Assembly: GCA_011033025.1 (NCBI GenBank)
Contig: WFMF01000490.1
Coordinates: 1 to 64,000, forward strand
DNA from: Beroe forskalii
Lineage: Eukaryota; Ctenophora; Nuda; Beroida; Beroidae
Length of the DNA: 64,000 nucleotides
Direction of reading: 5' to 3'
The first letter of the stretch is position 1. The number at the start of each line of letters is the position of its first letter. The position numbers and the translations under genes are program-made. Positions 13,601 through 28,600 of this stretch are shown piece after piece. The notes under the pieces were generated by a model that ran no database searches, was not told the origin of the DNA, and worked only from the letters and a program-made list of their open reading frames with translations.

Positions 13601-16600
13601 AAAACCATCGAATAAGATGGAAACTTATCGTACAATAATGCTAAATGTAAAATAATTTTACATTTAGATTTATACTGACCCCAAACTTTCATAATAAGAT
13701 AAAATAGGAGCACAAATCTAGTATCTATCAGCATGCAACAAGCTTTTTACAGTCCAATAAAGTTAAACTCTCTTGGAGTCTCCAATAGTCAATATTTAGC
13801 ACCGATTCGGTTCAAAGCTAGTTGTCGTACATAGAGTCATTTAAAAGTAGAATTGATAGTAGCAATACAATATTCTGTCCTTTCCCTTCCCCTTTTCTAT
13901 CTCGTGTCCGGTCAAGGATCCCTCCCCTCAAAACGTCCTGTTACACCTGTCGTGGGAAATCCGTCTCTTCTGCTTAGGACGGCAGGACGCAGGAACTTGG
14001 AATTGTCAGTCGGTCTCTATTCGTCTCAGGGCCGCAGGACGCTAAATCTCGTCAAACGTCAGTCCTTCTCATCCCCTCTCCTCAGATCAGACTCCTCTCC
14101 TCCTCTATTCTCAGTCTCCTCCTCTCTTCTCAGTCTCTGAACTTCTCGTTCATCTCCGTGAGCGACACCTCCTCCATCATCTCCTCCGAGGAGGATGTAG
14201 CTGAACACGTCACAACCACAGTCTTCCCAGTCACCAGCCGTCCAGGAGCCGATACCACCACTGAAATAGCCACACTCTTCCCAGCCGGCAGAGGGAAGGG
14301 GTTGCTGTGGATCACAGAGTACCCTCGTCCTCCCCTCTTCTTTATCTGCGGTTTCCCCACAGATATCTGGTACTGTGCGGAGTTGTAACACACCACACTG
14401 TACACCTCTTCTCCGGGACTGTTGTTAGCCAGTTCCAGTCTCAGGACTGTCCGGCGTCGAGGGAAGAGAGCGTAGAAGTTATCCACTTGGCGGACTCTGA
14501 GGCAGGATTCCGTGGGGGTGAAGGAGGTGGCGGCGTGGCGACGGAAGGGGGAGCCGCCTAGTAACTGGCCCTCGAGTAGAGCGTTAAACTCTGCTGTTCC
14601 AAGGTCGGCAGGGAGTCGCACTCTGGCTATGTAAGTGTTGGTGTCACTTGGGTCAGCTTGTAATTCAGGTTCCAAGAACACGGTGTTTCCGTGAACTGTG
14701 AAGAGTTTCAGAGTGAGGGAATCCCTGATCACATGCTCACCCTGGTTCACTTTCACAATCAAGTACTCCTCAACCTCGATACAGGGAGCGTAGTTTGCTA
14801 TTCTAGAACCCTCGATCTCATCCACAAAGTAGGCATCGAAGGAGAGGGTGTAAGCCCCCATGCTCTTGACAGTGTAGGAGATGGAGTGCTCAGCAGCCTC
14901 AGGGTAGGACAGTCTCCACTCCCCCACACAGGGACAATCCGAAGCTGTTACTCCAAACACGAGACCATTGTCTGCAGTGGACTTGGTGAAGCTCAGGTTG
15001 GAGTCCGAGCAAGTGGTGTCTTCACTTTCTGGACGGTGCAGGACGACGTCTTTCACAAGGGAGGGAGGGGAGATTTCCACGAAAACTTTGAAAGATTTGA
15101 TCAGTTCGTCGATGAGGAATCTCTTCTCTGGAGTCTGCTGCTTGACGTCTCGTTTGCGCCGATCATACAGGGTGTAGTACCCTGATTGTCCTTGGGAGTA
15201 ATGACTCACTCCCTGTCCGAAGTTGGTTCTCCGACCACTGCGCTCTCCGATTATCAGGGAGTCCACTTCAAACGCTCCGTGTACGGAGTCTGTGATGTTG
15301 TAGATCCCGTTCTCTCGGACCAACAGACAGAAGCCATTGGTTTCCTGCGCTATTTTAACGTAGTAGGTGTCTATTTCAGTTTCACAGCTGTCGAATAGCA
15401 CGAAGAATGCTGAAGCTCCTGCCATTTTCATGCCTCTGATAATATGGTGGGAGTAGAACATGCAGTCTTTGCTGGAGGCATCAGTGAAGACAAAGAGGGC
15501 GGTGTTTCCTGGAAAAGTAAGGGTGTGTCATGGGAAGGATTAAAAATAATATTTGCAATGTTAACATTTTCATTTCTCAAATGAATCAAATTCCAAGATG
15601 CAAAACGAAAAATGCAAATTAGCACGAATTTTTTTCATGTGCAAGGAAAAAACTATCAATGAAGCAAATTTAGAAAAAATATCGAACTAACCTAAGGCAC
15701 CTCTGCTGGGGTGATTGTGAATTATTCCATTTATTATTCCATTACAAGTTCCCTCTTTGCAATCCCCATCAATTGTAGGCCGCAATCCTGCAATGTAGTC
15801 CGCCATCTCAGTTTTTACTGTGAATTCCTGAAAAACAGACATTTGAACTGAAGTGACACAATTTGCATAAACCAAAATTTGACTTCGGTTTCATCAAATA
15901 TATTGAAAAGAAAATTGATCATTTAAAAGAAAAGGACTATTGAGTTATCCGCCACATGTTGTTGATGATAAAGCTGGTATTACGACTTACCCTCCGATCG
16001 ACGACCTTGTCTGCGAAGGTGACCACCTTGTACGTGACACTGACTCCTGACTTTGACTGCTCCAGGAGTAGCTGGTCGATGTACTGCCGGACCTGTTTCA
16101 TGTCATTCGCCATGCTCCTGCTTACGTCTATCACGAAGGTAAGGGTCGCCTGAAAGGGAAATATGAATGTGGTCAGTTGGTGCAATGGTTGGTGCAATGG
16201 CTCGTGATCGAAAGATCCCGGGATCGATTCCCTGCCATTCCCACTGAGCTAAGGGTGAAAATGTGAGAGTTAGGTGAAGTGACCAAGTGGTGAAGTGACA
16301 AATACATGAAGAGACCAATAAACGAAAAAGCCTACTGAAAAAATGATCCTACATATCATTAAGAAAAATTAACAAACGCCCTTTCTGAGACCTTATTTGT
16401 CAAGTGTAAACTGTCATAAGCTACTCCACTCTGACTCACCTCTCTATTCAAATGCAGGAACTTCCTGAAACTGGAGCCTCCCAGATTCCTCTTCAGCTCG
16501 TCGAACAGATCAGCAGCACTGTACAGATATTCTAATCTTCCTACCTCCGTGCTTGCATCCCTCTTTGAGACTCCAACATCCTTCTCTGAGAAATCTCCCA

Positions 16601-19600
16601 CATCCCTCTTTGACACATCTCTTCTAACCCTCTTGTTATGGTTCTCCAGGGCCCCACAAGCCCTGGCGAAGCTCTCCTGAGCTACCATCAGGTTACCGTA
16701 GTCAAAGGCAGCCGTGGAAACGTTGAAGAAACGCATGGACTCCTCGAAGGTAGCTTCAGGAATCTGAAGAGTGCGATTTTAGATGAAGTCATGAATTAGG
16801 GCAGAAAACTTCTCTACAATAGTGCATTTCACTTGTTTATATGATTGTATGCATTGGCTAATTGGGCCAGAAATGAATTAATATTGTTTACATAATATCT
16901 AAAAAGATAGATCTGATAAATAAGAAAGTTATTGATCTCGTAATAGAATCTCGTGCCTTCGGCACTCCATTTCTTTACTCGTCCAACAACTTCTCGTATT
17001 GTGCCATAAAATTGCTAATCTCGGTCATCTGGACGTATTCCAGGAAGTTGGCCATGTCCAGGAAACTGTTGTCCTCAGGCACGTAGCTCTCATCAGAGAT
17101 TATATCGGAGTGGGCGTCACCTTGGTAACACCTAGAGGATTATAAGGCTGACAAATAGTTACTCTTATGTCACCATGGAAATTGGTAACACCTCGGATTA
17201 CAAGGATAACAAGCCCTCAGTTGTGCCCTTCGGGGTTTCACAAAAAAAAGAAAAGGAGAAAAAACTAAAACTAAAAAACCAATTCACCTGGTGACGTCAA
17301 TGCGCCCTCTGCCATTGCCTCCTCGCTCCTCAGAGTGAATGGAGTTAAGAGCGTGTCTGGTGGAAGAGGCGGTGTTCCAGAAGTTATCCAGGGTCAGGGA
17401 AGAGGGGAGGAGGAGAAGGAAGAATAGGAGAAGGGGGGTTGTTGGGGTGACGGAAGGGGGTCGCGCCATGTTCTGTAAAACTCTAGAGATTGTGGTAGTT
17501 ATTTAGATGTAAAACTCTAGAAAATATGGACCGAAATAGTTGAAACTCTAAAAATGGTCATTATCATAGAAAATAGTCGCCGAAAATTGAAATCTTAACT
17601 TACAATTCGCCCAAATTCAAACTAAAATAAAACAACAACAAACAGCTGCCTTGGCAAAGGACAAATGGAATATAATTTTAGCATCTTTATACCCTAAAGA
17701 CTAACTGTTATAAGAAACACTTGTTAACGGAATATGACATATTTAATAGGTTTCTGAGCCCGATAAGTCTATTAATCCGGGGCGGAAGCGTAACAAAATA
17801 CCATAGTTCTGACCATTACAAATATTTCAAATATTTATAACATTCTTACGGCTCAGGTTTCTAGGTAATACTAAAAGAACGATAATAATTAAAGGTAAAT
17901 TATATAGAGCTTTTTATAGGAATGAGTTGCTCAGATGATTGGAAGAATGGGTGAATAGGGAACCAGTGTACCACAATGATTGAATTTTGAGCATATAGCT
18001 GGATCCAGAGGGGCCTGATTCAGTTAATCTAAAGTCAGGATCTCACGAAAGATAAAATATATGAAAAAATAATATAATCCCAGTGAAACACTTAAAAATA
18101 AAATAACGGTTTGGCTGGGACCGCTTTGCTTATATAGGAATTAATGTAACTACTTTGAGTGAATGTCATCATTTGCTAAATTGGAGATTACTAATAATTA
18201 GTCATGAGAAGACGTCAGTTATTTAATTTTCAACGTAAATCACCCAATGAAATACACTGCATTTAAAACGCAAATGTGTGACAACCGGAATTAAAAATCA
18301 TAAATTCATGACGTGTTAGCATAATTTATTCCAAAATGATGTAACAACCATTGGTTTTGGCATAATTTTCTTATGTCGTAATCCGCATGAGATGGCCAGT
18401 GCTCTCTGGCGCCTTCAGATAAATAAACACCAGCTTTTGTGAATATGAACTGTCTAAAATAGTCAATGGTGAAACCACAGAGGCGACCCTGTTTCTAAAC
18501 AGGGGACAATAGACGACCAGATTACGATATGCAGATTCTGTCATGTAAAGTGGCCCCCTAATGTCCCGCAATTATCACGGAAAAATGCAATTATCACGGC
18601 AAATCGGGCGTGGATTCTCGGAAAACAGCTGTTATGTCGGAGGGCTGACAGCCTCAGCTAGGATTTAAGACTAGGGAATGCAACATATTTCCAGGGTAGG
18701 CAAATTTTCACAGGAAAATTAAGATAAATGATCTATGAATAGATATTTTCTCAAAATTTGAGGCTATGCAAGTCTGCATACCCTCTGGCTACGTCAATGG
18801 GCACCCTGGAATTCGGGCAGGAAAGAAGCACAACATAACTTCCATTCAGTGATCATAAGAATGTGGGGGAGTTTCAGAAAGAGAAAGTTCAAACTTCAAT
18901 CTCTTGAGTGAAGATTTCTAATATCTGTACGTGTTGTGGTTATATATGCCAAAAATATAACAAAACCATGCTATTCCAGTTAAAGCGTGCAATTTAAAGA
19001 ACACAAATTAAAGAAAATAGTTCGTATAAATTTGGCAAATTCATCATGTTGACTTTTTAAAGCAAGGAAGGACGCTATAGAAAATTCTGCGCATTCCTGG
19101 ATGTAACGCGCAGATGTTAGGCGCGCGCGAGATTATGGCGTCAATATCATAGCTTAAAATGGTGTTTTATTGACATCGCACCGCTTATATCGCTCGTATA
19201 GTTGCCGAACATAATATGAAGTGGATAATCGTGAATGAAAAGAGGAATTTCAGGAATTAGGAAACTTCTATATTTAGCAAATATAAACTTAACATGCTCC
19301 TAGAAGACTTAAAGTACTCATTAAAGTTAAAAGTTAGAATTATTAGTGTAGTTAGTGTAGTTAAAACTTTTAATAATAAACGTAGATCCATCGTAGATAT
19401 ATGTATTAAAGTATTAAGAGTTATATAACGAGAGTACCAATAGCTGGTGCCAGGCGAGAACAAGAAAGGAAGTCACGATTCACGAAAACAAACGGAAAGA
19501 ACTGTGGCAATTATCAAGGGAATCTGAAACGTCTGATTTGTCAAAGCAAACGCAAATTATAAAACTCCTCCGAGACCTGAGCTCCCAGCTCAAAGACTGA

Positions 19601-22600
19601 GAAATCCCCAAACCCCCATTAGCTATTTGATGCTAGCTATAAACTGACGTCAATCATTGTGTGATGATAGGATTAAAATGTTTTTGTACGACTGCATAGC
19701 TGACATTTTTTGGGTTTCCGATGTGAGATGACTGAAATCAAAGATTGCCAAAAGTAGAGCACTTTTGGATTTTTTCTACTTAATCATCATTTTCATGGCA
19801 GCGATAATCAGTTCCGAACCCAAGTTTCAACCAAGAATAGAATTTCAGGGGGCTTTCGAGTCTTTAATCTATGAAATACTCACCCCACCAAAAAACCATT
19901 ATAATGGAAATTTTGCCCATGAAAACGGCACTTTTCCATGGTACAGGTGGTTTTCAATCAATCGATCAATCACTTAAGAAGAATTAAACTTTCCTGTTTC
20001 CATGACAACGTATTATTTCCATAACAACTTCCCGCAAGCAACTTACCCGCATCGCATTGCCCCGTCACTTCGCTCGGTTCCGACTGATCGCAGTAACTGC
20101 CCGCAACACAAGGCGAGCACTGAGCAGCGAGGGATAATCCCGCACTGGTACCGTACGTTCCCGCGGGACACGGGTTTTGGTGCTTGTTTGAGGTTCCTTC
20201 CGGACACCAGTACCTGGGGGAGTGGTGTCAAGGTAGAGAGGTGTCAGAGTGAAGTGGTGTCAGGGTGAAGTGGTGTCAGGGTGAAGTGGTGTCAGAGTGA
20301 AGTGGTGTCAGGGTGAAGTGGTGGCAGGGTGGAGTGGTGTCAGGGTGAAGTGGTGGCAGGGTGGAGTGGTGTCAGAGTGGAGTGGTGTCAGGGGTGGAGT
20401 GGTGTCAGAGTGAAGTGGTGTCAGGGTGAAGTGGGTGTCAGAGTGAAGTGGTGTCAGGAGTGGGAGTGGTGTCAGGGTGAAGTGGTGTCAGGGTGAAGTG
20501 GTGGCAGGGTGGAGTGGTGTCAGAGTGGTGTCAGGGTGAAGTACGTCAAGGGTGTCAGGGTGAAGTGGTGGTGTAAGGGAGTGGTGTCAGGGTGAAGTGG
20601 TGTCAGGGTGAAGTGGTGTAAAGGTGAAAGATTATAAAATTTAAACATGGGAGAGTGGTGTCAAGATAGAAAGATCCCAAGCGACGCTAACTGGCTAGGA
20701 GGAGAAATACCAAAGGTATTCGAGTTACGACTTACAATGAAACTGAATGAAAATGTCATTAATAGATAAGGAAAACACCAATTCCTCACCCGACAGGGCA
20801 GTCAGTTGCCAGGTTGAGCGTATTGGGTTCCGCCTGCGTACAGTACTGTTCAGCAGGACACACATCACACTCAGCTTTACCTTTAGAGCTCGCCCAGGTT
20901 CCATCCTTGCAGAGGACTCCTGAAACACAAGGATTTGGTTTAATTTCTAAATAGAAGTGCGAAAATAGAAACAAGAAGAAGTGCGTTCAGGGATTTCATC
21001 TGATGAAAGAACCCACCTGATGATTAAAGAACCCACCTACTGATGAAAGAACCCACCTGATGCTGAAAAAACCTAACTTATGATGAAGAAACCCACCTAC
21101 AAATGAAGTAAACTCACCTGCAGATGATCCGGTAGGACAGTAGTGTCCGAGTGGGCAGGGTTCCGGGTCAGGTTGGGTGGATCCTGCCACACAGAAATAC
21201 CCCTCCTTACATTTCCCAGCAGGGGCAGTCAGTCCGGCAGCATTACAATGGAAGCCTGGAAGAGAGAATGGGTTGAGCCTTGAGGAACGTTCGAGGGTCC
21301 GGCACCCAACGTTGGCCAAGTTGCCGATGAAAAAACGGTGGGAGTACAAAGTTAAAGCTGTGAGCACCAGGCTCATTATTCCTAATAAGGAATAATTACC
21401 CACCAGCAGTACACGTAGTACACTCCTCAGACTCAGTGAGCTTGAGAGCCGCTGAGAAAGTGCCCATGGGACAGGCCTCAAAGACACTGGACCCTGCCTC
21501 ACAGTAGCTTCCAGCAGGGCAGGGTGTCTGGGTGGGAGTGCTTGCTCCTCCAGGACAGTAGTAACTGGGAGGGGGAATTTGTTAGAAAGAGAACCTGAAG
21601 CAAGGGATCAGGGGGAGACTGAGGGTTTTAGGAAGAATGAGACAGTAGCAACTGTGAAAGAGATGTTGTATTAACTTATGAAGAAATATGTGGCAGAGGT
21701 GACAAAAATGGATGCTATAAATATAAGTGCTTTATTTAAACTTTTAAAGTGATTCTCAACCAAATACCCAGTACCCACCCCTCCTGACAGATATGAGTCT
21801 TGTCATGAGCTGCTTGCATCGTATTAGGACAGTAGAAACCCGGTTCACATGGGGTCGGAGAACCCGAGCCCTCCGGACAGTACGATCCGGCAGGACACGG
21901 CCCTCCTTCGTCAACTGCGGGAGTTGAATTGGTAATTACTAAACGATATATCCTTGCAGGCTTATATTCGAAGGGTTAGAATACCTAAGTCTTACGTGAA
22001 AATTTATTTGGGACAATGATTATTGCGATCGAAGTTGGGGGGGGGGGGTTCAAAAACATGGGAATCATTTCTTAAAAAACCCGAATTTCGTTCCACCTAA
22101 TATGCATCTTTCTTACTCAGTTCGGGGGTGGGAGAGGTGCTTCTCCCAGAACAGAAGTATCCCTCACTGCACGGTCCGTTGGGACTGCTCTGTCCCTCAC
22201 TACACCACTGTCCAGCGTCACAGGACAGACAGGCGTCGTACTCAGTGGACTGGGTGTCCGGGTTGTAGGTGCCAGGAGGTTGAGAAGAGGTTAGGGGAGA
22301 GTGGGAGGAAGGGGAGTTGAGAGGGTGATTGAGATCCGGCCAAGTAGAAATAGAGGGGGATAAAGTTTTGGAAAGAATGGGAAGGAACTGGCTTGAAAAC
22401 AGACGAATAATTGTGGTTTGTGGACAGACAGCAAACACACAAACAAGATTTACCAGGAGGGCAGGGAGTCTGCTGGCTCTGTTCAGCCTCACAGTAGAAC
22501 CCAGCATCACACGGGTTCTCCTGGTAGGAGGCAGTCCTGATAGGACACACGTATCCTGCTACGCACGGCTTACACGCCGACTAGAGGGGAATTTAGATTA

Positions 22601-25600
22601 AAATGAGAAAGGATACACGTCCGAATTACATGCTCACTAACGGGGAGAAGAGGTTTAAAAAAAGATGGAGGAAAATTCATAAAAAAAGGTACTGCAACAC
22701 TTATGAGAAGTGCAAAGTTCTTCTTATTTCGCGATGACAATGTAAAACTAGTAGTCAAGGTGAACTTGTGAAAGACGAGAACTCACAGCTCCAGCAGTAT
22801 CGGAGTAAGTTCCCCCTGGACAGGATTGAGCGGTAGTTTCTCCCTCTTCACAGAAGTAACCTGCCTGACACTGCCCACCCGTGCCTGAGGATAAATTACT
22901 CAAATATACTCAATTTTCTCAAACCAGAGGAAATATTTCTCCAGACCAAAATCTTGCAGGCTGAAGCTAAAAAGGGATCACAATTTCAGGAAAAATCAAG
23001 CAAAAACGTTCCACATTTTCATCCAAAATCTCAGATATTTAACAAACTTCTGGCACCTGTGCTAGTGAAGGAGGGAGTCTTGCTGTTCACCCCGCTCGTA
23101 CAGTAGTAGCCAGGGTCACACTTCCCCGTGGGTTCGGTGAGACCCGCCTCCTCGCAGTAGTGACCCCCTGGGACATTTTGTTAAGGAGAGTATAAAATTT
23201 AAAGAGCTCTTGAACAAGAAAACCCTATTGAGTGTCAATTTCAAAACAATTCACTCATCAAATCAAATGCCTGAATTAATATCAACCCCAACCCCATCCA
23301 ATCGCAGACCCCATCCCATGGCTCAAACCCCAAATAAAACCCAACCATCAAACCCCCCAGCCCACTCACCATCGCACTGGGTGCACTGATCATCACTGGA
23401 CAGGTCCGTCTCACTGGAGTAAGTACCCGCAGGACAGGCCAGTAAGTTAGTACTTTCTCCCGTCCCTCCGGGACAGTAGTATCCCGCTTTACATGGACTT
23501 TGGGAGGAGGCACCCACAGGACAGAGGAAGCCGGCGTTACACTCCTTGCACTCTGATTGCCGTGCCTGGGAGAGAGGAAGAGGTAATAAAAGTGCCTGGG
23601 AGAGGGAGTGGGGAGAGTCAGAACAGAACACAGAGTGAAACCGAAGTCGTAATTCTCATCTAAGATTGGGGGAAGGGGGGCTGGTCGATCGCCCTGAGCC
23701 CAAAATATGGCCCAGACCCTCCTTGGGGGTACAGTCACCGAAAATTCACATTGTGGTTTCATCTCACTATAATCCCAACCTCGTCCTGATAAGAACCGTC
23801 CAGACACTCCCTCTCCTCCGGTGATGTGCCCTCACAGAAGTGGCCTGGTGTACAAACTTGCTGGCATTGAGTAGAACTACCCTCTGATGGGGAATATATG
23901 GTTCATGGATAGGAACAATACAGTATTGTGTAAATCACGTGATGTCCAAATATGGAATAAATGCCAACTGCCGAATCCCGAACTAAAAAACGCAGCAACA
24001 AACCAGGGCAGTAGCAGCCAGGTTCACAGTCTCCACTCGTAGCACTTCTCCCTCCTTCACAGTACCTTCCAGCCGGACACGCCAGACACTGGTCAGCGCT
24101 AACCAATCCTGGGGGAGAATGATAGTCAGGTGACAAAACACTGACTAATCCTAAACAAGAAAGACAGCCACGTGAAAAACACTGACCAACCCTGGGAAAT
24201 AATTATCACGTGATGTACATATATGGAATAAATACCCAGAACTTTGAGCACTAACCGGTGGTGGGAGAGTAAGTCCCTGGAGGACACTCTTTCTGATCTT
24301 CACCCTCCTCGCAGTAGAAACCTGGGAAATGATAACGAGTTCATTATCTTATCCTGGTATTCGCATTCGACATCATGGTAAGAAATCTTGGTATAACGGA
24401 AAAATTCTGATAATCCAAACCAACATTTATCAAAAGATCAATTGAAATTTATAGCCAGCAAATTTGAATAAATTTGAGCAAGCACATCAGCAAGTTATCC
24501 TGCTAATGACACCTTCTAATCACCTGCATCACAGGGCCTTCCTATCTGCTCATCAGTGGGTGTAGGTTCCACGTTCCTACTGACACAGTAGTACCCTGCC
24601 GTACAGGACCCAGTGTCAGGGGCAGGTTAGTCCTGTTTTCAGGGAATGGTGTGAGAGAACTGTTTTTCAGAGAACTGGTGGAATGAAATGGTGTCAGAGA
24701 GAATTGGTGTCAAAGAGAACTGGTGTCAAAGAGAACTGGTGTCAGAGAGAACTGTTTTCAGAGAGAACTGGTGTCAGAAAGAACTGGTGTCAGAGAGAAC
24801 TGGTGTCAGAGAGAACGGTTTTCAGAGAGAACTGGTGTCAGAGAGAACTGTTTTCAGAGAGTGCTGGTGTCAGAGATAACCGGTGTCAACATATAAACTG
24901 GTGTCAGAGTGGCTGGTGACACCACCTATCAAGTCCTGTTTACCTGCTATAGCACAGTATTTCCCTACATCACAGTCCACGCAGTCATCAACTGACACTG
25001 CCCCTTCCGTGCCACGGTACGTCCCTGCGGAAGATGAGGGTAAAACTCTCATTTGTGACAGCATGTTCAAAAATCTTATTCTAAGAACTTCCTTAAAGAC
25101 CTTAAAAGTTTAAAATACCGACCAAAAAACTCAAAGTTTTGGCCTTCTGTTGTTCTCAGAATATTAGGTTAAAATGATAAATATTTTGAGCCAGATAGAA
25201 AAAATGGCGAAAGTATACCTTTAGGACATGGTGTGGGTGCTGTAGTTCCCTCCAGACAGTAATGTCCAGGAGGACACGGCTTGTTGCCCAGATCATCAGA
25301 AGGAGGGTCAGCTCGCGATGCACCTGAGGGGGAAGGGGTGAGAGTAGGGAACGTTTATTAATTCATCATGTCCTTATTAAAAAACATAGACATGCCTCCA
25401 TGCCTTACACACACGGACTTCCGAGGACGGTGCAGCCCAAAAAATGTATCCAGTTTAGACCCGCAGCCCAAAAGGCGAAGTTCTAAACCAATATGAACCT
25501 CGGTGCCTTCACCCACCTTCCTGACAGAAGAATCCAGCATTACAGTTCCCTGAGTCGGTAGTAAGTCCAGGTACTGCACAGTACTTCCCTACCGGACACA

Positions 25601-28600
25601 ACCCGCACTGAGCCGCAGCCGAGAGTTCTGTGGCCAGGGACTTGGTGCCAGCCGGACATTTCTGGAAGAAATGTATTGATGGTTTAAGACCGGGAATGCA
25701 AAAAGAAGGAGAGTCAGAATCCGTAAAAAACTGCACATAAAATAAATTTATAGCGCCATTATTAAGCACTGCAAACTGTGATAAGTGTACATTGTACAAG
25801 AGTGTAATAAGTTGACCCCGATGAACTCCGATGTAATTTTCAACTCAAACGAATAGGTTACTAACGGTAGGATCCTCGTTTCCTCCCTCGCAGTAGTGAC
25901 CAGCAGGACAGTCAGCCGGGGTAACCACTCCAACATCTCTGAGAGGAAGTAGGGGGTTGAAATGTGGGGAAATAAAGGTCGATAAATATTCGAGCGGGGC
26001 AATGATTTGGGGCAGATCTTTTCAATATATGATGAAGACGCCTTGATTGAATAAAGATAGAAACTCAGATAAAATCAAGTTATAAACTCACGAGGCAGGG
26101 TCGGGTTTGCACACTTTGCCAGCAGGACAGGACTCACAGGAAGTCTGACCTGTCTGTCCCTGGTATTTGCCTCCCGGACAAGCTACTGACGCTGCCTTGC
26201 CCTGAAAAGGGGTAAAGGGGTGTTTTGAAAAGAGGTAAAGGGGCGTTCTAAAGAAAGTTGTCTTGCTCTAAGATACGAGGGAGGGGTGATTTAGAAAGCA
26301 AACCCGACAAAAAAACTACAGACCCATTCCAACTTCCAATGGCGAAAATTGAAATGGTTCTTAGATAGAACCAAAAGGAAAAAGACGTTGAAAATATTCA
26401 ATGAAACCAGGAAAAGACGATTGAACACTGTACCTGAGTGCACTTTGCTCCAGCTTTGCAGGGGAAAGTGAACTTCTCTGCTGTTCCCGCAGGACAGTAG
26501 TAACCGGCAGGACAGGCGTTGTCGTCTGTATTCACCTGGGATGTCAAAGGTTCAAACAAGAGAAAATATCTCTGAAAAATGGGCCCGTCTGGTGTTCTGG
26601 TAACCACAAGTCTTCTGGGTTTCAGAGTTCAGGTCCTATGGTGACTGGCTCAAAAAACCATTGAGTTACTAGAGGCGAAAACAGATACGATATGATAGGT
26701 CAGAATAACGCTGCCTCTACCTCAGTTTGGGCGGGTTCAGGACAGTAGAACCCTTCATCACAATCAGTACACTGTGAGCTGTCAGATAGACCAGTCTCAT
26801 CAGAGTATGTGCCGGCTGGACAGGGGACAGGAGCTGCTCCTGTCCCTTGGGGACAGTAGTTTCCTGGGGGAGAGGGGTGATAAACAAGACAATTGACATT
26901 AATTTACACTGACACCACTCTATACTGACACCGCTTTAGACTGAATACGCTCTACAATGACACCGCTCTACACTGACACCACTTTTGAACGCTGACAAAC
27001 CTCTCCAAAGTAATGTTGACACCACTTTCCACTGAAAACATTAATTCTCCAAACCTGCAGTACAGATGTTCTGATCAGGAGCGTTAGTGCCAGGTGGACA
27101 GTAGTACCTTTCAGGGCAGATGTTATCCTCGTCAGTAACCGCACTCATTCCTTCCGCCTGAGGGTTTTGTGATTTAGGAACGCTCTGAAGTTTTCAATGC
27201 TAAAACATAGACTCTTGCCTGATCTGGTCTGTCCATAATTCTTAATGAGAAGAAAATTTTAGGTGTTTCAGAACTCGCGACATCTACATAATAATTCTTT
27301 AAAATTCTATCCTCAATATCCTTCCTTGCGTTTGAAAATTCCAAATTTTATGTTAGGTTACCTGACAGAAGTATCGTGCAGGGCAGGGCTGCTGGGCAGC
27401 ACTCCCCGCCGGACACACATGTCCCGGAGTACACCGTCCCCCGGTATCACCCTCTGGAGGGGTGGGGGTGGTAGCCCCTCCTGTGCAGTAGTAACCCGCC
27501 GAACACTGACCTGTAAAAGGGGATGGAATGATGTGATTATCTTCATTACATCGAATATTACAAATCAGGAAAGTTACAAGTGTGAAGGAACTTGCTGAGT
27601 ATGAAGTAACCTGCAGAGAATTATTCTCTTCCGCGATCTAGAAATCACATCTACGAAACAAAGACTACTGAAGAAAATAAGGACCTTAAAAAACCAGGAG
27701 ATATTTCAAGTTTTTACATACCGGCAGGTTCATCCATGGCAGTCTCATCACAGTAATGTCCCTCAGTACACTCCTGACACGCAGCATCGGACATGCCCCG
27801 GGGATCAGGGTTGTAGGTACCTACCCACATGCTACACGAGTTGCTAAACCTGGGGAAGGGATTATGATAATAACTAGCATGCCAATCTAAATGAGACCTG
27901 GCCATAGACACAAATCTCTTCCCAAGAAAGCAAGAAATTGAAATCTTTCGTCATTAGTCCCGGTCAAAAAATACCATTTCAGCCGGCAAGAAAGATTCCA
28001 TCCCCATCGCCCCTTCTCCTTCCCCGACTAACTTGATTTGAGAGGACAGTAGTAGCCTTGCATCACCCCCTAACCCGACTAACTGGATTTGAGAGGACAG
28101 TAGTAGCCTTGCATCACCCCCTAACCCGACTAACTGTATTTGAGAGGACAGTAGTAGCCTTGCATCAGTGCATCACCCCCTAACCCGACTAACTGGATTT
28201 GAGAGGACAGTAGTAGCCTTGCGCACATTCGTTGTTCTGGTAGGCTGATGCACCAACTTCACACGTGTAACCTGGTAGAAATTGTAGCTAAAAACATATT
28301 CACACCTTTCCTTGTCACACACTCAGCTATTGCATGATCTTTGAAAGCTTGAAGCTTCTGATTATAACGTCCCCTTATCAGGTACAGGTTTAAACTTAAT
28401 CCTCTCCAATAAAATTCTAGTTTTATTGATTTTGAACTCAATCTACCATTGACTCAGAGGGTTCTAAGTATCGTTTACTTTCGAAAGAGAGGGAACTTTG
28501 AAGTATCTTTTACTTTGGAAAGAGAGGGAACCTTGAAGTATCTTTTACTTTGGAAAGAGAGGGAACCTTGAAGTATCTTATACTTTGGAAAGAGAGGGAA

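Noticed and set aside
14158-15398. Several plus-strand ORFs opposite the last VWA exon
   Set aside because: Shadows of a long GC-richer minus-strand coding exon with family motifs.
19765-19977. 70-codon plus-strand ORF with a hydrophobic start
   Set aside because: No repeats, processing site or supporting context beyond the hydrophobic first 18 residues; kept out as likely chance.
24683-24919. Plus-strand ORFs rich in ENWCQRELVSERT
   Set aside because: Product of the 18-bp minisatellite having a period divisible by three.
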